In this document: in pieces, positions 6,772-10,785 of the stretch | Numbering within the stretch: the first letter of the stretch is position 1 | Layout: the number at the start of each line of letters is the position of its first letter | From: Elusimicrobiota bacterium | GTDB lineage: Bacteria; Elusimicrobiota; Elusimicrobia; UBA1565; UBA9628 | Direction: 5' to 3' | DNA length: 10,785 nt | Assembly (NCBI GenBank): GCA_028717525.1 | Contig: JAQUNT010000033.1 | Location: 1-10,785, forward strand | Program-made: the position numbers and the translations under genes | Notes under the pieces: model-generated | Told to the model about the DNA's origin: nothing | What the model saw: only the letters and a program-made list of their open reading frames with translations | Databases searched by the model: none

Positions 6772-6781
6772 CCCTCCCTCC
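6772..6781 (-). promoter_or_regulatory. Strong Shine-Dalgarno tract GGAGGGAGGG for the HAD gene
   Basis: GGAGGGAGGG on the minus strand ends eight bases before the GTG at 6763, which decides that start against upstream in-frame options. Its first four bases (6781-6778) are part of the 26-bp palindrome's 3' arm, so a folded leader would mask half of the ribosome site and leave the second AGGG free. Confidence 0.65.
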
Positions 6782-6803
6782 GGGTATAGTACTATACCCG
6801 GAG
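6778..6803. promoter_or_regulatory. Perfect 26-bp palindrome between divergent genes; candidate operator/divergent promoter
   Basis: CTCCGGGTATAGT (6778-6790) is followed with no spacer by its exact reverse complement (6791-6803). Each strand therefore carries a TATAGT that could act as a -10 box, one facing the HAD gene and one facing the GT-C-like gene. On the minus strand TTGGCG (6817-6812) lies 15 bases upstream of TATAGT as a weak -35; I see no good plus-strand -35. Symmetry of this kind also fits a dimeric repressor site, or an 11-bp RNA hairpin with a GTAC loop if transcribed. Confidence 0.55.
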
Positions 6804-6835
6804 CCGCGAATCGCCAAGACAGGGACCCCAGGCGC

Positions 6836-8608
6836 TTGAACTCCAACTCGGACGCGACCGCAAGACCCGGCACGATCCCCGGCCGCCTGGCCTTCTGCTT
6901 CGGGCTCGCGCTCTGGGCGGCGCTTTCCTGGCGCCTGCTGCCCTACGACTTCGCGGACATCTGCTACCTGTTCTCCCTGGAAGACGGCGCGGTGCTGAAC
7001 CAGGAATGGGTGCATCCCGCGTTCGTGCCCATGCTGGCCGTGCTGCGCGCCGGGCTGGCGCTCTTCGGGCTGGGAGCCAAGATGCTCATCCCCGGCCAGG
7101 CGCTCAACCTCGCCTTGGCCTGCGCCGCGCTGGCCCTGCTCTTCATCGTGCTGGAGAGGCTCTGCCGCGACTCCTGGGCCGCAGCCGCGGGCTCCCTGCT
7201 GTTGGCCTTCTGCGGCGGCTTCTGGGACGGCTGTCTGCGGATGACCCCCTATTCCCCCGCCGCGGCCTGCACCCTGCTCTGCGCCGGATCATTGCTGGGC
7301 GCGCGGCCCAGGCTCGCGTCCCGGCGCTACGCTCTGGCGGGAGCGGCGGCGGGCCTGGCAGCGGGCTTCCATATGGCCGCCCTCTCCTTGATCCCCGTGG
7401 GGCTCCTCGCCGCCCATCTCGAAGGCCGGGAAGTCCCCCGCCTGCGCCTGGCCGGCGGCTTCCTCGCGGGATTCGCCGCCGCCTTGCTGGCGGCGTACGC
7501 GGCCTTCGTGGTGCGCAGCGGCTGGAGCCTGACCTGGTTCAACCTCGCGCATTCCCCCTTCTGGTCGTTGTTCCAAGAAGTGGAGCAGATCCCGGAGAGC
7601 TCCCTCTACACCAGCCATAGCCTGCTGCGCCAGGTGCGGGAGTTCAGCGAGACCTTGCGGGTGCAGGCCCGGCCTCTGTTGGCGGCCGCCCTGGCCGGAG
7701 CCGCCCTGACGGTGGTCCTGGGCCGCGGCCGGCTCTGGCTGGAGGGGCAGGCAGCCAGAGCCTTGGCCCTGGCCTCGGCTTGCGCCGCGGCCTTCTCGCT
7801 CTTCTTCATCATCAACAATTCGCACAACGGCTTCATCTTCTCCGCGGTCCTGCTCCTGCCCGCGGTGGCGGCCTTGTCCGCGGCCGGCTTGGGCCTGTGG
7901 CGCTGGCCTTTCCTGGCCGCCTGCCTGCTCGCGACCGGCTTCAGCGCCGCGCGGGGCCTCGAGCACGGACCGGACCAGGACGCGCTCCTGGCCGAGGTGC
8001 GCTTCCTGGACCGCTTGCTGCGCCCGGGCGACGTGCTGCTGGTCCCCGGCGGCCCTTTTCCGGAGCTGACCTACCTGCGGCACCTCGATCTGCTGCGCGT
8101 CGGCGCCGGCGGGCCCAAGGACAGCGAGATCCCTCTGGTCGAGGGGGACCGGCTGGCCGCCGCGGTGACCTCCTTCCTCGCTCAGGGTCGACGGGTGTTC
8201 TTCGCCCCCGGGGATGTGGAGGCGAGGTTCACCGGCGATGTCGGGACGCAGAAGCGGCGGCAGATCTTCGCGGCTGCCGGCGACGCCGGCCGCAGACGGG
8301 AGGACGTGGCCGCGGTGCGCAAGCGCCTGTCCGCGTCGTCGCGCTGGCAATGCGGCCTGGTCTCCGCCTTGGGCGAGACCTACTGTGAAGTGCTCCCCAA
8401 GCGCCGTCTTCCCCGCCGCGCCGCGGCGGCGCCCGCGCCGGCCGCGCCGCAGGCTTGCCCGGCCCTGGCGCAGGCCGGCGACGATCCTTGGGCGGCTCTG
8501 TGGCTGGCCAAGAAGGCCCGCTACCTCGAGCGCTGGCTGGCGGACTCGCCCGGCGATGATTGGGCGCTGCGGGAGCGGGCTCGGCTCTGCGCGGCAGTCG
8601 GGCGTTGA
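6836..8608 (+). CDS. Polytopic membrane protein, GT-C glycosyltransferase-like
   Basis: This 590-residue protein has about 10-11 predicted helices in its first 375 residues (for example 18-35, 88-107, 113-128, 141-155, 165-195, 205-227, 280-297, 308-326, 332-352, 356-373). The C-terminal part of about 210 residues is soluble. The first extramembrane loop carries acidic residues (YDFADICYLFSLEDG, about 37-51) followed by a WVHPAFVPMLAVLRAGLALFG stretch. This arrangement recalls GT-C transferases and related families that use polyprenyl-phosphate sugars, where loop-1 Asp/Glu is catalytic. A GLAAGFHMAALSLIPVGLLAA helix pair also fits. The resemblance is topological and from memory, so the enzyme role is inferred. 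The start is TTG 6836 with AGGGA ten bases upstream; no ATG or GTG precedes the first helix. It is divergent from the HAD gene across the palindrome and converges on the next gene. Confidence 0.72.
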   Translation: MNSNSDATARPGTIPGRLAFCFGLALWAALSWRLLPYDFADICYLFSLEDGAVLNQEWVHPAFVPMLAVLRAGLALFGLGAKMLIPGQALNLALACAALALLFIVLERLCRDSWAAAAGSLLLAFCGGFWDGCLRMTPYSPAAACTLLCAGSLLGARPRLASRRYALAGAAAGLAAGFHMAALSLIPVGLLAAHLEGREVPRLRLAGGFLAGFAAALLAAYAAFVVRSGWSLTWFNLAHSPFWSLFQEVEQIPESSLYTSHSLLRQVREFSETLRVQARPLLAAALAGAALTVVLGRGRLWLEGQAARALALASACAAAFSLFFIINNSHNGFIFSAVLLLPAVAALSAAGLGLWRWPFLAACLLATGFSAARGLEHGPDQDALLAEVRFLDRLLRPGDVLLVPGGPFPELTYLRHLDLLRVGAGGPKDSEIPLVEGDRLAAAVTSFLAQGRRVFFAPGDVEARFTGDVGTQKRRQIFAAAGDAGRRREDVAAVRKRLSASSRWQCGLVSALGETYCEVLPKRRLPRRAAAAPAPAAPQACPALAQAGDDPWAALWLAKKARYLERWLADSPGDDWALRERARLCAAVGR

Positions 8609-8624
8609 AGCCGGACCAGTCTCT

Positions 8625-9413
8625 CTAGGGGAGGGCCTCGCTCCACATCTTGAGGAGCTGGCGCCAGTACAGGGAGTGCACGGCGCTGACGCCGTTGGGG
8701 CCGTCCGCGCGCGGCATGGGCGGCCACATCACCTTCCCGGTCTGCTCCGACACCTCTCCGTCCTGGCTCTGCAGGAAGTACATCCGGCCGTCGCGGTCCG
8801 CGTGGAAGTACCAGCGGCGCGCCTTGATGCGGAAGCCGTCGCCGCCGGCGATCTTCTCCCGGTAGGCCCGCAGGGTGTAGAAGATGGCCCCGGCCGGCCG
8901 CTTCTGGGAGTCGAGCTCCAGGATGGCCGCGTCGCCCCAGTGGGAAGACTCGTCCAAGGGGGTCTGGGAGCGGATGTCCATGCCCCGGACGTTGCCGAAG
9001 CCCACCCCCTGCTGGTACTCCGTGCGGCCCAAGGCCTGGTAGGGGACCGGCTCGCCGCCGTTGCGCGGGTCGGAGAGCTTGGCGAGCACGGACTGCCAGG
9101 CCGCGAGCTGGCCCAAGGACGGGGCCGCGGGGTCCACGGCGGGATAGGGGTCCGCCAGGCAGTCCCGGCGGGAGCCGGACATGGGGTCGAAGCCGGGGAT
9201 CTTCTCCGTGCGCTGGCCGAAGGGCAGGCAGGAGAGGCCCTCGCCCGCTCCGGAGACCTGGGCGGCCGACTTCTCCTGGATCTGGGTCCTGAGCAGGGCC
9301 GCCCCCGCGTGGATCTTCTTCACTTCCTCAGGCTTCTGCCAGCCTTCCGCGGCCGCGGCCGGCAGGGCCGCGCCGAGCAGGAGAGCGGCGGCAAGGCTCG
9401 TTCTTTTGGACAT
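8625..9413 (-). CDS. Exported protein of unknown function
   Basis: I do not recognise this 262-residue protein. It begins with a textbook signal peptide (MSKRTSLAAALLLGAALPAAAAEGW, cleavage after the AAA near residue 22). The mature part is soluble, with two cysteines in LSCLPFGQRTEKIPGFDPMSGSRRDC that could pair in the periplasm. The C-terminal half is strand-rich and aromatic: AILELDSQKRPAGAIFYTLRAYREKIAGGDGFRIKARRWYFHADRDGRMYFLQSQDGEV. It looks like a beta-sandwich or binding domain rather than an enzyme with a visible catalytic motif. The ATG at 9413 follows a well-formed promoter by only six bases and has no usable Shine-Dalgarno spacing, suggesting a leaderless mRNA. It follows the polyferredoxin pair on the same strand but appears to be started separately. 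Its stop is 16 bases from that of the convergent GT-C-like gene. Confidence 0.82.
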   Translation of the reverse strand: MSKRTSLAAALLLGAALPAAAAEGWQKPEEVKKIHAGAALLRTQIQEKSAAQVSGAGEGLSCLPFGQRTEKIPGFDPMSGSRRDCLADPYPAVDPAAPSLGQLAAWQSVLAKLSDPRNGGEPVPYQALGRTEYQQGVGFGNVRGMDIRSQTPLDESSHWGDAAILELDSQKRPAGAIFYTLRAYREKIAGGDGFRIKARRWYFHADRDGRMYFLQSQDGEVSEQTGKVMWPPMPRADGPNGVSAVHSLYWRQLLKMWSEALP

Positions 9414-9419
9414 GCCCTA

Positions 9420-9448
9420 AGTATAGATGACGATCCGTCCCCGCGCAA
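9420..9448 (-). promoter_or_regulatory. Promoter of the exported-protein gene, likely giving a leaderless mRNA
   Basis: On the minus strand TTGCGC (9448-9443), a 17-base spacer and TATACT (9425-9420) form the best sigma-70-like promoter in the window. Six bases (TAGGGC) separate the -10 box from the ATG at 9413, so the expected start of transcription is the A of the ATG. It lies in the gap just after the stop of the upstream gene (9452), which supports independent transcription. Confidence 0.6.
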
Positions 9449-9451
9449 TAG

Positions 9452-9901
9452 CTAAGGCTTCTTCAGGTCCACGCGGACCATCCAGCCGCCGTGGAACGGG
9501 GTGACCACGGAGAGGCCCAGGACCTCCGGAGATGCGTCCCTGAGCACCGCCTTGCCGGTCCGGGTGTCCAGGCTGACGCGGAACCTGCCCCGGCCCTGCG
9601 CGTCGACGTCCTCCTCGATGATGTCGGGCAGGGCCGCGACCGGCTCCCACTCCACCTGCACGAAGCCGCGGCGCCGCTCCCCCAGCAGGCCGTCGAAGAC
9701 CGGGCGGCGCAGATGGGTCCGGTAGCCGCCGTGCTCCACGGTCCGGGCGAGTCCCCCGCCCGAGTACCTGGGCGAGATGGTCCAGCCTGTGCCCCTGGCG
9801 AAGGCGCGGCTCAGGGGCTCCTGGCCCAGGAAGGTGGCCAGGACCAAGGGCACGGCCAGGGCGGCCCAGGCATAACCGAGGCAGGCCTTCAGGCGCCCCA
9901 T
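9452..9901 (-). CDS. Small single-pass membrane protein coupled to the polyferredoxin gene
   Basis: This 149-residue protein has one N-terminal hydrophobic helix (about 8-25, LGYAWAALAVPLVLATFLG) and a soluble remainder probably outside the cytoplasm. The remainder is beta-rich and has no cysteines or CxxCH haem motif (VQVEWEPVAALPDIIEEDVDAQGRGRFRVSLDTRTGKAVL ... TPFHGGWMVRVDLKKP). I do not recognise the family. The ATG at 9901 overlaps the polyferredoxin stop as TGATG, and GGGAGG lies eight bases upstream inside that gene, so the two are very likely made together. This suggests an accessory or docking subunit of the membrane redox protein. The same frame stays open far upstream, but that is a shadow of the polyferredoxin gene. 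Confidence 0.8.
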   Translation of the reverse strand: MGRLKACLGYAWAALAVPLVLATFLGQEPLSRAFARGTGWTISPRYSGGGLARTVEHGGYRTHLRRPVFDGLLGERRRGFVQVEWEPVAALPDIIEEDVDAQGRGRFRVSLDTRTGKAVLRDASPEVLGLSVVTPFHGGWMVRVDLKKP

Positions 9902-10713
9902 CAGAACAGCCTCCCGGTGGTGGCCAGGCGCACCAGCTTGGCGATGGCATCCATGCAGTTCCCTCCCGCGAAGGTCGCCAGGAAGAGGAACGCCGGATAG
10001 AGGAAGAGGACCCGCGCCGTCTCCCGGTGCGCCTGCGGCCCGGTCCCCTTCACGTGGAAATGCACGGCCCCCTGGGGGCAGGAGTCCACGCACTTGCCGC
10101 ATTTCACGCAGGTCTGCAGGGCGCGTCCCGCCGCCAGGCTCTCGTCCGTGAGGGAGAAGGTCGTACAGCGCTGCACGCAGAGCCGGCACTTCACGCAGGC
10201 CCCGGTATCCACGCGCACCGCGAAGGGGTCCACCCAGTTCGCCGCGGACTGGAACGCGCCGAAGGGGCAGAGGAGCGCGCATTGGGCCCGGCGCTTCATG
10301 AGCAAAGGCAGGACGATCACGAAAGCGAGGAACAGGGACGCGAAGGAGACGGCCTGAGCCAAGGTCCTCCAGTCGCTCACCGGCGTGAACTCGGTCACGG
10401 CCTTGAACGGGCAGAACCACTCGCAGTAGGCCGGGGAGAGGCTCGCCGCGGACCAGACCACCACCAGCAGGAGGATGGCGAAGGGCAGGTCCACCCAGCG
10501 GCCGGGCGGGGCCTTGAGCACGGGCCGGCCCAGCACGCGCGAGAACCCGTCGTCGAGCCCGCCGAAGAAGCAGCCCCAGGAGCACCAGCCCCGGCCCAGG
10601 GTCAAGGAGGCGCCGATCCAGATGACGAACATGGCGGCGATCGCGGCGTAGGTCCCGGTCATGGTGCCCGGGAAGATGATGGTCTTGGTCAGGGCCGCGG
10701 GTATCAAGGTCAT
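9901..10713 (-). CDS. NapH-like membrane polyferredoxin, possibly lacking its N-terminus
   Basis: This membrane iron-sulfur protein has 270 residues from the ATG at 10713. Four predicted helices (about 22-40, 76-92, 120-139, 234-250) carry paired Cys-x3-Cys motifs at their ends: RGWCSWGC (44, 48), AYCEWFCP (97, 101) and QCALLCP (145, 149). Two ferredoxin-type clusters follow: CVKCRLCVQRC (173-183; the last Cys is followed by Thr, not Pro) and CVKCGKCVDSCP (202-212). The layout is that of the NapH/NosR/CcoG group, which passes electrons across or along the inner membrane, usually from quinol or ferredoxin to a periplasmic reductase. The partner here is not visible. NapH relatives have about 50-60 more residues with another helix before the first Cys pair. 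Here the frame meets a TGA near 10740 within an abruptly AT-rich tail, so the N-terminus may be cut off by a junction. Confidence 0.86.
   Translation of the reverse strand: MTLIPAALTKTIIFPGTMTGTYAAIAAMFVIWIGASLTLGRGWCSWGCFFGGLDDGFSRVLGRPVLKAPPGRWVDLPFAILLLVVVWSAASLSPAYCEWFCPFKAVTEFTPVSDWRTLAQAVSFASLFLAFVIVLPLLMKRRAQCALLCPFGAFQSAANWVDPFAVRVDTGACVKCRLCVQRCTTFSLTDESLAAGRALQTCVKCGKCVDSCPQGAVHFHVKGTGPQAHRETARVLFLYPAFLFLATFAGGNCMDAIAKLVRLATTGRLF
9910..9915 (-). promoter_or_regulatory. Shine-Dalgarno GGGAGG for the small coupled membrane protein
   Basis: GGGAGG on the minus strand lies eight bases before the ATG at 9901, within the last codons of the polyferredoxin gene. Together with the TGATG overlap it fixes the start of the downstream gene and indicates translational coupling. 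Confidence 0.65.
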
Positions 10714-10727
10714 GGGGATGACGATGT

Positions 10728-10785
10728 GGCAGATTAATCAATTTGACAAAAATATTGCTACATATGGACTTAGATGAAGATTTCT
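10728..10785. other. Abrupt AT-rich tail; likely junction or contig-end artefact
   Basis: The last 45 bases are about 27% G+C (12 of 45), against roughly 70% elsewhere. The change occurs within about 10-15 bases upstream of the polyferredoxin ATG. The stretch has no complete gene. It contains TTGACA on the plus strand (10743-10748) without a convincing -10 box, and a 17-codon plus-strand frame (10724-10777) that is too short to call. It may be foreign DNA at an insertion boundary, a chimeric assembly end, or a real AT-rich promoter region for the minus-strand operon. Confidence 0.5.

Noticed and set aside
6764..7015. An N-terminal extension of the HAD protein to an ATG at 7015
   Set aside because: It would run through the palindrome and into the divergent GT-C-like gene, and would bury the signal peptide; GTG 6763 has the Shine-Dalgarno tract.
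8214..9455. A 413-codon plus-strand frame across the end of the GT-C-like gene and the opposite exported-protein gene
   Set aside because: Antisense and out-of-frame shadow with no motif; the minus-strand gene has a promoter and signal peptide.
10724..10777. A 17-codon plus-strand ORF in the AT-rich tail
   Set aside because: Too short to separate from chance, with no ribosome site; it may be the end of a foreign frame but this cannot be shown.

Overview
The window is one gene-dense, very GC-rich stretch (roughly 70% G+C by eye, except the last 55-60 bases) from a bacterium. It has long shadow reading frames in most frames, as expected at this composition. No phage, plasmid, transposase, CRISPR or RNA gene is visible. 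Exported and membrane proteins of the kind seen in Gram-negative environmental lineages dominate. The serine hydrolase carries a 'GYEFTNPLLECD' segment that I associate from memory with candidate-phylum bacteria such as Elusimicrobiota, Omnitrophota and Patescibacteria. I would place the organism there only tentatively.

Layout, left to right. (1) The 3' two thirds of uvrB (nucleotide excision repair) enters from the left edge. One base after its stop begins an unrecognised, membrane-anchored, 14-cysteine protein. (2) Two plus-strand genes follow, each with its own candidate promoter: a membrane-anchored SGNH/GDSL-type hydrolase and an exported WD40-repeat protein. (3) These converge on a minus-strand pair, an exported DDDD-type HAD phosphatase followed after four bases by a class A beta-lactamase-like serine hydrolase. 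The two converging stop codons sit inside an 8-bp inverted repeat. (4) The HAD gene is divergent from a polytopic GT-C-like membrane protein. The short spacer holds a perfect 26-bp palindrome and an ATG-ATG-ATG-TGA mini-ORF overlapping the HAD start. (5) At the right come a minus-strand exported protein of unknown function, with a promoter so close to its ATG that the mRNA may be leaderless, and a translationally coupled pair: a NapH-like membrane polyferredoxin and a single-pass membrane protein.

The right end (about 10728-10785) drops sharply to about 27% G+C just where the polyferredoxin would be expected to have another N-terminal helix. This looks like a foreign junction or an assembly artefact at a contig end.

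I see no clear new defence or mobile system. The best leads are the palindrome and mini-ORF control region, the possible leaderless promoters, the symmetric convergent stop-codon palindrome, and three uncharacterised envelope proteins. Apart from uvrB, the genes appear to be an envelope/periplasm set with no obvious single pathway.
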